From Selaginella tamariscina (taxonomy: Eukaryota > Streptophyta > Lycopodiopsida > Selaginellales > Selaginellaceae): a stretch of 64,000 nucleotides of DNA. The stretch lies in assembly GCA_003024785.1 (NCBI GenBank), contig PUQB01000192.1:154011-218010 (forward strand), given 5' to 3'. The position numbers and the translations under genes are program-made. The notes beneath the pieces are model-generated. The model did no database searches. It had not been told where the DNA came from and worked only from the letters and a program-made list of their open reading frames with translations. Below are positions 22,356 to 33,753 of this stretch, one piece after another; the first letter of the stretch is position 1; every line of letters begins with the position of its first letter.

Positions 22356-23086
22356 ATGAATTTCTCGACTCTCCCACAAGAGACGATGCGACTGCCTCCT
22401 GTGCGACAAATGCACGGCAGAGAACAATCTGTCTCATGGGAAACACATCCATTCTTTAATCCGCAGGGACAGGTATCTCCTCATTGGAATGTATGGAAAA
22501 TGTGGAAGCCTGGAGCCTGGAGTCGATTCAAACATCTTATAACATAGCATGCTGATCACAGCTTGTCGTTGAACAGCAGATTAGACGAGGCAAAACATAT
22601 ATCCGATACAATGCCAGTAAGAGATGTCACTTCGTGGAACTTCCTTGTCTCTGCGCACTGCCAAACTGGGGATCTCTCACAAGCTAGAGACATACTCGAA
22701 AGCATGACGGAGAGAGACGAGACCATCGTGCTTACGCATATGCCCAGATAGGGCATATCCATCGAGCAGAGAAACTCTTCTCTGGAATGCCACAGAACGA
22801 TTCAGTTTCCATGACCATCATGATCAATGCTTACTCTCGAGTCGGATGTGTTCACAAAGCGCTTGATATGTTCAAGAGGATACCGCACCCGGGTCCCGTT
22901 TCATGGACTGCACTTGTTGCTGCATATGCCCAGAACGGGTATATGCAAGAAGCGAGAGGACTGTTGCCGGTTAAGACTCTGTTTGTCGGAAACATCTTGA
23001 TAGCAGCGTTTTCTGCGGGAAGTATGGAGGAAGCTAGAGAGATCTTTGAAACGACTCCGTGGTCTCGTGGACAGGATGGATCTTAA
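22356..23086 (+). pseudogene. PPR (PLS-type) protein fragment
   Basis: Pentatricopeptide motifs are clear: DVTSWNFLVSAHCQTGDLSQ, then after a one-base frameshift near 22725 AYAQIGHIHRAEKLFSGMPQ, DSVSMTIMINAYSRVGCVHK, GPVSWTALVAAYAQNGYMQE and ILIAAFSAGSMEEAREIFE. Land-plant PPR proteins of this type bind organellar RNA, often for C-to-U editing. Only about five repeats remain. There is no organelle-targeting N-terminus, and no E or DYW domain follows, because a stop falls right after GQDGS. The 5' part (22356-22547) is frameshifted and only weakly PPR-like. This is a gene fragment, not a working gene. Confidence 0.72.
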
Positions 23087-23166
23087 TCACGCTTAAGTTA
23101 TTATATATTAAACATTTAAGTTATTTGGGTTTCCTACACTAGGGTTTCTCAAAGCCGCAGCAGGTC

Positions 23167-26079
23167 ATGGAGGACATGGATGAGGTGAAGGTTTATATTG
23201 CATCGTTAATCCGGGAGAAGAAGTGGATGCAAGTCCAATTGCCGTTCGTAGTGGGGGAATGTGCACGGGAGTAGACGCTGGCTCCAGGGTCTCTGACGCT
23301 ATTGATGTCGTGAAACGGGAAGCTTCAGTCAAGGCGCGGGATGAATTTTTCCGTCTTTGCCTCACGCGCGAGCCCGGGGGTGGTTCGAATTTCTCCTCGA
23401 GTTTCTGGCTATGTGTTCAAGAAAGGGGAGGAGTTTTTCCTCAAGATAATACGAGGTATTTTGTTGCGCTTGTCCCCTTGATTGTAATGATTTTTTTTTT
23501 AATTTTTTTGACTTGTCAGTGGCTGTGCTGTGGCTATGCCTTCTGTTCTTCCTTGTTTTTTTTGCTTGTGTTTGGTTGATAGGTGGTTTCCGTTTTTTGT
23601 GCTTGTGTTTGGTTGATAGGTGGTTTCCGTTTGTCCGTTTCTTCATTCTGCGCATGGCTGTTTTCTTTTGCCCCTTGACTCTACCGTTGTCGGATCTTGG
23701 CGTCTTCCGGCCTGCTTTTCTTTTGTCGTTGTTGTCTCTCTTGAATCCACGTAGCGTGGTGCCTGAGTGTTGTTGGAGCTTTTTGTGTAGCCTGCTTGAT
23801 AACTCATGGCGTTTTGTTGCTAACGGGTGTCTTTTGGTGGTCCAGGGAGCATTGATAAGTATAAGTTCATGGATGCGATCGACGAATACATGGACTTAAT
23901 CCGTGAGTCATTGGCTAAATTAGAACCAAGGGAGGAAGATTATAAGAAGCAGTTTCCGTCATCACTAGGAAAAGTTTGCAGCATAATCCTTGCCTGTTAT
24001 GGGAAGGGGTAGGCTCGCAGGGGGTGGTTGAGGTGGATGCAAGGTTGGTTGACAGATTGGAGGGTTCCCATAAGGCCACCGTGCTCTTAGCTCCTAGTGG
24101 ATCAGGGAAGACCAGGTCGCTCATTGAGTTGGCATGCAAGCGGTACTGCATGTATTTCACGGGATATAGACCTGGATTTGGCATTGCACAGGGCTCGGAC
24201 GATGTCAAGGAGTGTAGTTACTGGCTCGGCAGATGGTATCCTTCTGGCTACATCGATCCAATGGCTCTTAGGTGTGCTGTCGATGCCTTGGTGTTGGCAA
24301 GGCTCTCGATTTTTAAGTTGCTGGATGAGCTCATGAAGGAACGGCATGGCCTGGCGTTTTCTCCTAAGGCCTGGGTGTTTTTTCAGCTCGAGTACCTTCT
24401 GTGGACGATGTCTTTCAGGCACTTTGTGGCAAGATTTGTAGTCTGGTTTTGCCAAATGACCTAGCTCTTTCCTCAGCTGCTTTGAAGAATGCTATTGATC
24501 ATATTTCGGTCTTGGCTGGGTGGGACGGGTTTGCAGTTGTAGATGAGTCTCAGGTGATAAACAAGTACTTGGTGGGCAGGTTTGAATCCACTGTCCTAGG
24601 TGAGAGCCGGGCAATGCTAAACCAGTTTGTTGTGGCAATTGGGAAGTACCTTAAAAATGTGTTTGTCTCGGGTAGTGGCAAGAGCATGGTGAAGATAAGA
24701 GAGGATCTTCTGACTACGGGGTCTCTGAAGGAGTTTGATGTAAAAGAAGTATACAAGCTGTCTGCATTTGATGATGAAGAAGGTTTCTTAAGGTATGCCC
24801 AACACTTTGTGGATGTAAGCCGCTTAGAAATGGAGGTTCTCTTTGCGATTTACCGGGGCAGGCGGAGATGGTTCGTGACAGCTTTGGAGCGATACATGGC
24901 CTTGCAACATCTACCTGGACATGAGACTCAGTTCTTCATACATTTCTCTAATGAGGTAGTGGAGAAGACAGGGAAGGAGATAGGGATACATAGATCCCTG
25001 AAGGATGATGTGACTCAATTCTACACTAATGTACCGGGCGCTCATGCTGACATTGTGGTCAAGATCGCGATGACGTACTACTATCAAGGGGAGTCTGACA
25101 TCGTTGTGGCAACAAAGGAAGCCATAGAGTTAATCGAATGTGGACTGGGGTACTTGTCCCTGAACGACGAACCCGCAGGGGTGTTTCTCCCCACGCAGGA
25201 GGACGATAATGTCAAAACTGTTACTGCTGTTGCAGTTTTGACCGAGCCTATGGTTATTAGAGCTCTAATGAAATGGATGCCAAGGGTCACTCACCTAAAC
25301 AAGTTTTTGGACTGGGCTAACGTTGGGCCAGCGGCACTGGGGCTTTCTTATGAGCCAGTCTCTCTAACTTTGTTTGGTGAAGGACTCGTCACTGCACCTC
25401 CAGCGGAACTTTTCGGCGGTGGGAAGGGAGTTGATGAAGTGTATATGGAGGAATACGAGTTGGTTACCCCGAGGATTCCGTCAGCATGCTTGGTGAGAAA
25501 TGCGGTGTGTGGACAATACGAGTTGAAGGAATGGGTTCACGACGTGCAAGAGGGTTACAACTTTCCTGTATTCCTTCGAACTGGGACCTTAGAGTTGTGT
25601 GGGCCAGATGCTGTATGTGTCTTACGGTCAAAGAAGAGTGGCAAGATGTTGCCTGTCCTGTTTCAACACAGGATAGGGATTGATGCAAGGAAGAATGCTC
25701 CTCATCGAACCCTTGTTGCCTGGAACATTTATAAGTCCAGGCCAGAGAAACGGAGGGAGTTACGGACGTTTTTGGACTGGTGCAGAACAGGGTATTTGCA
25801 GCTTTGGTATTGACGAGTGCACACGAACCGTTTCAGAGGAACACCGGTGTTAGAGATGAGGACTTTTGTAGCAAGCTTCGGCCTCTCGTTTCGATACAAG
25901 TGGAAATGGAAGCGATGAACTTGGAGGGACCTGTCGTCGCTCCCCTTGCTGGAGTGGCTACCGGAGAGAATGCGGTTACTTTTATGCCTGGAGACTTTTT
26001 GAAGGCCGTTGAAGCCAAGAAACGTCGGTATTTCGAAAGATTACAAGAGAGGAAATTGAAGAAGAAATTAATTAATTAG
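23167..26079 (+). CDS. Crinkler-type (CR) P-loop NTPase with putative REase-like C-terminus
   Basis: One protein of about 840 residues can be followed in order across several single-base frame changes. The first exon starts MEDMDEVKVY (23167); an intron (23456-23845, GTATTT..GTCCAG) joins KIIR to GSIDKYKF in phase. Walker A is LLAPSGSGKTRS (about 24084-24119), followed by YMYFTG-like sequence and GSDDVKE, typical of Crinkler/fungal CR NTPases. Walker B is GFAVVDESQVIN (about 24526). A winged-helix-like RGRRRWFVTALERYM follows. Near the end GPDAVCVL and LPVLFQHR fit a PD-(D/E)xK-like nuclease signature, but this is tentative. Frame changes lie near 23218, 23382 (G run), 24008 (G run), 24395 and 25795. 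It could be a recent pseudogene or carry assembly errors. The longest intact piece is 24401-25813. Role: NTPase-driven effector or immunity-like protein by family; unknown in plants. Confidence 0.6.
23456..23845 (+). other. Predicted intron of the CR-type NTPase gene
   Basis: The sequence is pyrimidine-rich, opens with GTATTTTG and closes with GGTGGTCCAG. Splicing joins CGA-G to GG-AGC and keeps the frame. It contains a two-copy tandem repeat of period 37 (GCTTGTGTTTGGTTGATAGG at 23564 and 23601). Confidence 0.6.
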
Positions 26080-27550
26080 TTATTATTTTATACACGAGCA
26101 ATACGTGTTTACGTGTTATTAGCACACATATATATATATTATATTTTATTATATGTATATCTATCATATTATATTTATATTATATGTATATATATTATAT
26201 TTTATTTGAAACAGGTGCTAATTGATGGTGGTAAACTTTTCCTGTGGATCTGTAATTAATTTAATTAAGACATGTGGCTTCCATTTATCAAAATAATAAA
26301 TAACGTTACAGAGGTAGGTTTTAACGTGAGCGAGACCTAGAGAATATTCTAGAATATACCTAGATATTCCCTAGAATATGCCAATATTCATGGAAATAAG
26401 ATTTATATTAGTGAATAAAATGCAATACATATTTGTCAGTTGTGCTTAAAACTGCTGAAATATCCACACATACAGAGGGAAAAAGAAAACATGTTTAGTG
26501 AAGTTCAGTTAATGAGACCGAGCACTTACATGTTAACTAGTTTAGGTGTTAATAACTCGAGGTGCATTGTTCCTCTAACAACCAACAAGTAAACGATAAA
26601 CCTCAATGTCGCTAAGAACATGTATGCCATTGGAGAAAGTATGTGACGTGCAACTGTAGATAAAGTACATGTGCAAACAAGGGGTCTAGCTCTTCATCTT
26701 TTGAAAGCTGGTGTAAGTGCTTGGAAATAGTAAGCTTCGTGTGACTAATGAACAAGACAATAAATGCCACTTCCATATCACTATTATTTCCCCTTTTTTT
26801 ATTGACTATAGTACTTCTACTCTTTTGACAACTTGGTAGGTTTTTTAATAAAACAACTGTTGTAACATGGCACTTGCACTACCCCCACTCCTCTCAATGG
26901 TGACAAAGTCTTCTCCCTAAGTGTGGCAATTGGGTGCACATTTGCTCCTCTTGGTGGCGACGAAATCATCTCCTAAGTGTTGAAGTTGCACGTATTGTTG
27001 CTTGTTCAATTCCCTCTAGCTCGAATCCTACTTCGAGTAGAACTTTAACTTTCTCTATTGTTAAGTTTATTCCTTTATCAACAAACCACACATCAGGTGC
27101 TTGAACAACCTCCCTTTAAACGATCCTTCCTTGCATAAGGACGTTTGTAGTAGGTTGATGAACATGGGCAAAACCATATCATCTGCCGCACATGTTCTAT
27201 TTCCCAAAGACATTTGCATATAATCTTCTGGTGAAGAATTCTAGAATATGAATACATAACCACATCATCTGCTGCACATGTTCTATGTTCCCAAAGGCAT
27301 TTGTATATCGTCTTGTCCAGGGCATGAATATGTTGCAGATATCTAATTAGATGCCCACAAAGAGTTCTTCTCTCTTCTATATATCCAAACACTTCACCTA
27401 ACTCTCAACTTTTCAATCCTCCGTATAGCCCACCGTTGGGTTTCCTCTCTTTCTTCTATATTTTGAAATCTGGGCTTCTTCCTTTTGGTGTTTGGGATCT
27501 TTAGATGTCTAACAAAGTTACTCTAACTGACCCAAGTTGAAACTTGCCAT
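26080..27550. other. Noncoding region with AT microsatellite and an 86-bp-period duplication
   Basis: 26100-26215 is TA-rich microsatellite. At 27175 and 27261 a block reading roughly CATATCATCTGCCGCACATG is repeated with period 86. No ORF with recognisable similarity is seen; short frames are chance. It ends at the LTR boundary TGAGTGG at 27551. Confidence 0.5.
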
Positions 27551-30136
27551 TGAGTGGTACTACATGTGTTTATTGTGGTTGTCGTCTTTTCTCTCCCTAA
27601 ATACTTGTTAGTGTTGTTCTTGTGAGGCGGTAACTCAAAATGACATCTCCATTTAGGGAAACAAGAGGTAGCCTAAACCACGACTAACCTTTAAGGGTTT
27701 GAGTGGCTAAGTCATATCATAAACCTAGGGCTAGTACTTAGTGAGGACACGACTAAGTAAACTCCTTAAGGCATGGAGGTTAAGTCTTGTAACTGGGTGT
27801 GCTATTGGCACAATTATCTAGAAGGTGTTCTCTTTAAATCCAAGGATTGAACAACCTAAGCTTGTTAACAAAAGCCCTTTTGTGAGGCACTCACGAGGTC
27901 ATGTACTTAGGGTATTTTAAACTTATGAGTTAATGTTCAAGGCTTAACACACCATAATGCAAGCACAAACATGCCTATTTACTAAAGTATCCCCCTCAAC
28001 GTTAAGCCCATGAATAACCCCAAAGGGGTGTGTTGGGCGTTGTACCATGTGCCATCTAGCCTAGTGTTACATTTTCATATGACATTGTTTCCCAAGATTT
28101 TGGCCCTTAGATTTAAGAGTTACACTTGGTGTCACGAACGATGCCAATTCTAGAACCCGTCTGTCATAGTTTTTAAAATGACTCCTCTTTACTTTGGACG
28201 TTTGACTGTTGTTACCTACTGAACTATGTTGATAAGCCCTAGGTATAGAGGAAAGAGGCCCGCTTAGTGCACTTGGGTATCTAGTGATGGTCCGACCGGG
28301 TGTCATTAGGTATTTGTAGGAAACTCTAGGCGAAGCTAGCACTTTCATTTATAAAATTCTTACCTTGGTTTTCGTGTCCCAATTAGGTTTTGGGTGGTTT
28401 CGGCGAGTTTGGCATGTCGGATATGGGTAAAAACACCCCTAGGGTTGACCAAACCCTAACACACGCCTAAACCCTCATGTTAGGGTTTAGGGGTCAATGA
28501 GTCATTAACCAAGTATATTCCCTCTGGGAATGAGATTCCATGCTAGCCCACTTATGTAAACAGGAAAACAGGGGAGGGGGGGCTCTGTCACATATATTAA
28601 GTAGTACATGTAGGAGAGCAATTGGGTTCATGATTGAATTCGTTACTCTTCTGTCGGTGCAAGCTTTAACTTGTGTCATTAAAGTACAACCCTCTATTGT
28701 GTTGCTATAACTTCCAGATGACAGGGGTACGTCCCACCTTCGGGGCAGCTCACCCTTAACATTGGCGAATCCATGCTGGAAGGTCTTGTCAGAATGCACA
28801 TTCCAAGAGGCAGAGGTTGAGGCTTGTCTCCAGCCTCCTCCTCCATGTTAAGCTAAGTGTAGAGGTAGAGGTTAAGGCTTGTCTCCAGCTTCCTCCTTCA
28901 CATTAAGCTAGGTGTAAAGCAAGGCACATCCGTGTCCTTGTCCAACTGTAGGCATGGGATCTTATTTAACATGTTCACGTTACCCAGTTCCTAAAGGTTC
29001 ACTAAGGGTTCTAGAGTTGGCATAGGGATATTCTAGCAAACATGCATGCTTATGCTCACACTAGGGTGCTAAGCTTTGGGCATCCACTCAAGGGAGGTTA
29101 GTCTCATAACTAGGTGTGCTTTGGCACACTTGGCTAGGGAGTGTTCTCCTTGGAATCCAAGGTTGAACAACCTAAACTTATCAGCAGAAGCCCTTTCGTG
29201 AGGCACTCGCAAGGTCATGTGCTTAGGGTTATCCAAACCTAGCCTTAGGGAGTTTGCTTAGTAGAACACTCGTGTCCGCCTACAACACTATTAAAGTTTT
29301 TACCTGGTGCTTAACCCTTAGGAACTTAAATCCCCAGTTGACCAAGTCCATGAATGAGGCTCACCTTGTGAATCAAGATACGCGAATCAGTCGAGCTACA
29401 GGTATCATTCCTAGCTTGGCGTGGTTGAGACGGCTGAAGCAAGGCCTCAACCATTAGTTCTGCAGAACATGAACTTGGACAATGCCTTTGAGCTTGCGAG
29501 CAGGTTTTCGAACCAAGGAATTGACTAACTCCTTGGAAGTGACGTACTCGGTCACAAAGGCGAGATCCTGCCAACGATAAGGATAGTCTAACCCAAAGGT
29601 GGGATGTACCCTTGTCATGTGGAAGTTAAGGCGGCACAACAAAGGGTTGCACCTTGACGACACAAACTTAACTTGCACCAGTAGGAGGTTAAGGAACTCT
29701 CTTTTGAACTTAGGAAGCTTCACTACACATACTTTAACCTTATTTATGTGACGGACCCCCCCATGTTTTCCTAATGAGTAAGTGGGCTGGCACAGAAATG
29801 CCAGCCCTTAATGAAAATGCGTTGCCTAACCTAACCCTAAACTTAACCCCTAGGGGGGGGGTATTAGGGCATGGGTTAGGGCAACCCTAGGGTGTCCCTA
29901 ACCTTTGACAAGCTATACTTTGCAGAAAACCTACATTGGAACGTCAAACCGGATGAGAGTTTTCTAGAAGGTAAGTACTACCTTCGCCTAGAGTTTCTCG
30001 AGGTATCTAGTGATAACCGGCCGGACTACCCCTAAACATGGTTGTTTCTCACTACATCTAGGGTTCATCACAAAACTCGGTAGTAACAACAGTTAAACCC
30101 CAAAATAAAGGTCGAGTCATAATAAAAACTATGACA
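27551..30136 (-). repeat. Composite LTR (3' LTR of chromovirus B)
   Basis: 29289-30136 is the chromovirus LTR in reverse, next to its polypurine tract on the minus strand. 28161-29288 is a plus-oriented LTR start (TGTCATAGTTTTTAAAATGA) matching the solo LTR at 37307. 27551-28160 is a mosaic of short pieces of the solo-LTR 3' half in alternating orientation. The second LTR (42897-54915) shares this architecture, so the rearrangement predates the tandem duplication. Confidence 0.6.
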
Positions 30137-33025
30137 CACTTCCCGCCTTTAAAAATGTCAACGTCCTCGTTGACGTCTAACTCCAAGACTAGACTAGTTA
30201 AAAAAAATTATTGAAAACTAACGCTAATCACTCTATGCGGAGTTAGCAAAAAGTTCACAAGTTTTATTACCCCCCTTGCATTATGCGAAGCTAAGTACTT
30301 CAGAATCGTCGTTCACTAAGCAGCTAGCTTAGCTGCCGGAGGCACCACCTGCGACAAGAAGTCACTTGGAGACCTTTTTGCACGTCTACAAAGTCTGTCA
30401 CCCGACACAGATAACAAGTTAGTTAATTTTTTTAAGTTAATTAGAATTTATATTGGAGGCCTTTAGTTAATGTTGTCTGTTGTCTCCTAGGTTAATAAGA
30501 AATAAAGACTTTATTTCTCATCATCATTACCAACAGTTTGAGACCTCGCCTCACACTCATTCACTAACTCCATTGCGTTCTGTAGATTTCCAAGCGGACG
30601 TAAGTTTTCATATCTTTGCAGATGTTTCTCATCCTTGTGGAATGCTCGAGCAAATTGACATGAAACACATTGGTATCGCTCCCAACTCTGTAGGAAGATC
30701 TAACTCATAAGCCACCTTCCCTACTCGCTTTACCACCTTGTATGAACCTATTAGTGCGATAGAAACTTCCTCAAAAGAGTCGTTGGAACCTTTAGGTTTA
30801 TGGTATTCAACAATACCATATCCCCAACCTGATATTCTACATCCCGTTGATGCTTATCATATTGCTGATGATACCATTCCTGCGCTGCGCCATTACTTGA
30901 TGAGCAGCTTCCCATGTCCAATACAATTGTCTAGTGAACTCTGCTACAGAGGGAACTCGATTGACATCGTCTTTTGATAACACCATACTCTGAGGAATAC
31001 CACCCTTTTCCCAACACCTCCATCGGGTTACACCCAATCGCAGTGTGTGTCGAGTTATTGTAACATATCTCAGCCATATCCGAGTGTTGAGCCCAAACAA
31101 GTTGATCACCTTGAACATAGTATCTGAAATAGTCCTCAACTTGTTCACTCTCTGTTTGACCATCGGTTTGTAGATGACTAACTTCAGCATCGTGCCAAAC
31201 TGCTTAAACAACGTTCCCCAAAACTTGCTCATAAATTGAGAATCCCGATTTAAAATCATTATTTCCGGTAGCTCGTGCACTCTTATGACCTCGTACAAGA
31301 ACAACTTTGCTGCTTGTGTTGTATTCACTATCTCTACAGTTGGAATGAAATGAGCAACCTTTGAAAACCAATCGATCACCATCATGAGGGCATTGAAACC
31401 ACAAGATTTTGGCAATCCTGTGACAAAATCCAAAATAACACTTTGAAATGGCCACTCTGGAATCGGTATACACTGTAACTTCCCAGCTCATTTTTGTGAT
31501 CAACTCTTCACTTGTTGACATGTGGGGCATGTCTTAACATACTTGGCAACATCATTATCATACCCAGTCAATAAAATCCATGTTTCAACAAAGCCAATTT
31601 ATGCCTTCCACCATGTCTTGCCAAAGGAACGTCGTGATGCTCTCTTAACAGCATTTCCCTCCATGTCCCTTTTGGAACATATCTTTATAATAAAGAACTT
31701 CATCTCGTATTGCAAAATGCACCCGTTTGAGTGTATCCATTCGACTTTCTATTCCTACTGGAATATTATCATCTTTTCGTAACTGATGAACATGTGTTCC
31801 TCTTTGCTACCAGGTTTAGAGCCTCCTTAGCCTTCATCCACTAGAGTTGACACTGGTGCCGACATAATATGAAAATGACCTTCCTACTAAGTGCATCAGC
31901 TACCACATTGTCTTTTCCAGCTTTATGTTTAATTTAAAGATGAAATCGAGCTAACTTCTGTTGCCATCTAGCATACTTTGGTGATAGCTTCAGTTGCATT
32001 TCAAAATACCTTAGAGTTATACTATCTGTCCAAACCAGTGCCATGACTTGGAAGATAATGACACCAATACTCCAAGGAAGCCACAATAGCATACATCTTC
32101 TTTTCATGAGTAGGCCATCGAGTTTGCGCGGCATCTAACTTCTTTGAGAAAGAGGAACTGGATGTCCTTTCTGTTGCAATACACCACCAATTGCAAAGTC
32201 GAAAGCATCACACTCTACCTCAAATGGATCTTCAAAGATGGGCAGTTGCAAAACTGGCTCAGAAGAGATAGCTTCTTTGAGTTTGACAAATGCCCATTCG
32301 CACTCTGGAGTCCAATGCCATGGAATGTTTTCGTGAGATCTGTCAATGGTGTTGCTATCTCCGAGTAACCCTTTATGAATCTCGGTAATACCCTGTCAGA
32401 CCAAGAAATGTCTAACTTCATGCCGTCTTCAAAGTCGTCCACTCGTAAGCTTGAATTTTCTTTGGATCCATGGCAACCTTCCCACCTGAGATTGAGTGTC
32501 CCAAGAAATCTATCTTGGTTTGACCAAATGCGCACTTGCTTTCTTTAGCATACAATTGGTTCTTTCTCAACCTCTGAAACACTTTTTCTAAGTGTTCCAC
32601 ATGTTCCTCAATTGTCGAATTGAAAACCAAATGTCATCAATATACACCACTACAAACTCGTCTAGATAGTCTCTAAACACATCATTCATCATTGTGCAAA
32701 AAGTTGCTAGAGCATTGCACAACCCGAATGGCAAGACTAGAAACTCAAATGATCCATAACGTGTTCGAAAAGCGGTCTTCTCAATGTCATTCTTTGCTAC
32801 CCAAATCTGATGGTACCCAATTTCAAGTTTATTCTTGAAAAATACTTTGCTGTCGATAGCCTATTAAATAAGTCATCCACTCGCGAAAGAAGATACTTAT
32901 TTTTGATAGTTATCATGTTTAGCGCTCGATAGTCACACACATTGCATTGTACCATCCTTTTTTATTACAAATAAGATCGGTGTACCATACGGTGATCGAC
33001 TAGGTCGAATGTGTCCTCAACCAAT
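30137..33025 (-). pseudogene. Chromovirus B pol (RT, RNase H, integrase), interrupted by element E
   Basis: Reading the minus strand from 33025 downward: RT with [15 protein letters not shown] and a YIDDI active site near 32645; thumb KCAFGQTKIDFLGHSISGG (32418-32630); RNase H (about 32400-31950); integrase finger; then core MDFVTGLPKSCGFNALMMVI, with the second Asp replaced in ILNRDSQFMSKFWG (DRDPRF expected). Near 30600 the chromodomain is largely deleted: LEPF-like sequence joins directly to NLQNAMELVNE. Polypurine tract and LTR follow at 30136. The first part of pol is at 42427-42896 because element E inserted between. Many frameshifts; dead copy. Confidence 0.85.
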
Positions 33026-33716
33026 TGGTTGATGGTGGCCCGACACCGTCACACGGCCAGCCGGCGGGACGTTCACCAGCGCGGACGAGCAACGGGGCGA
33101 AGCGTCGGATAAGGGAGGTACTTCAAGTACGAATTGATGGCAACCAATGTTAGGCGGCGGCGTAACCAGGCGTAGATCCGATCGTCTGGATCAACTACTC
33201 AGGGTACGAAGGACAGCACACGTGGGGAGGCGCATAAATGTGGTAGGTAGGACTCTGTCACCAGGCGGTAGACCAGTGGGAAGGCGCCACCTGTACCTAG
33301 GGTCTAGCGGTAGGTAACCCACTATATAAGCCGGAAGGTGGGTAGTGGGTTGGGGTCTTTGGAGTTAGGTCTGCATCTTATATCTTGCTGCACTATCAAA
33401 GATAGTTTGTACTCAGTATGCAATATATATATATACCCATTTTTCTTTTATCACCTTACAAGTGGGCGTTCCCCGCTTGCCCGACTCCTGGCCCCACAAC
33501 ACTCTCTGCCCAGTCATCTTAGTAGAACTCCCCCTTATCTGTACACGGCCCCTTGCGGCGTCTAGGTAGAGGCCATCCAATACCTACCATTACTCCTACG
33601 GTAAGGCCCGGCTTGCTGACCGAATCCCTGGGGTTGGACGCTCTCAACAGCGTCCTGGCGACCACTATAGCTTCCTGAGAAGCACCACATCTGGCCTGCG
33701 GAGTCCCCGACGACCA
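33026..33716 (+). repeat. E 5' LTR
   Basis: Starts TGGTTGATGGTGGCCCGACA and ends CCCCGACGACCA, with TGGT..ACCA inverted ends. The neighbouring internal bases TGGCGACCACGG (33721-33732) are a candidate primer binding site; I cannot name the tRNA. Confidence 0.9.
33323..33330 (+). promoter_or_regulatory. TATA box of the E 5' LTR
   Basis: TATATAAG sits mid-LTR in a context (ACCCACTATATAAGCCGGAA) kept in all four LTRs of this family (42033 in the 3' LTR; minus-strand equivalents near 12944 and 17923), as expected for the promoter that starts the element's RNA. Confidence 0.55.
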
Positions 33717-33753
33717 TTTGTGGCGACCACGGAGGGATAGATAGTACACACAG

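Noticed and set aside
27093-27392. Minus ORF of 99 codons with CKCLWEIEHVRQMIW repeats
   Set aside because: It only reflects the 86-bp-period duplication; no similarity to a known family and no start or splice context.
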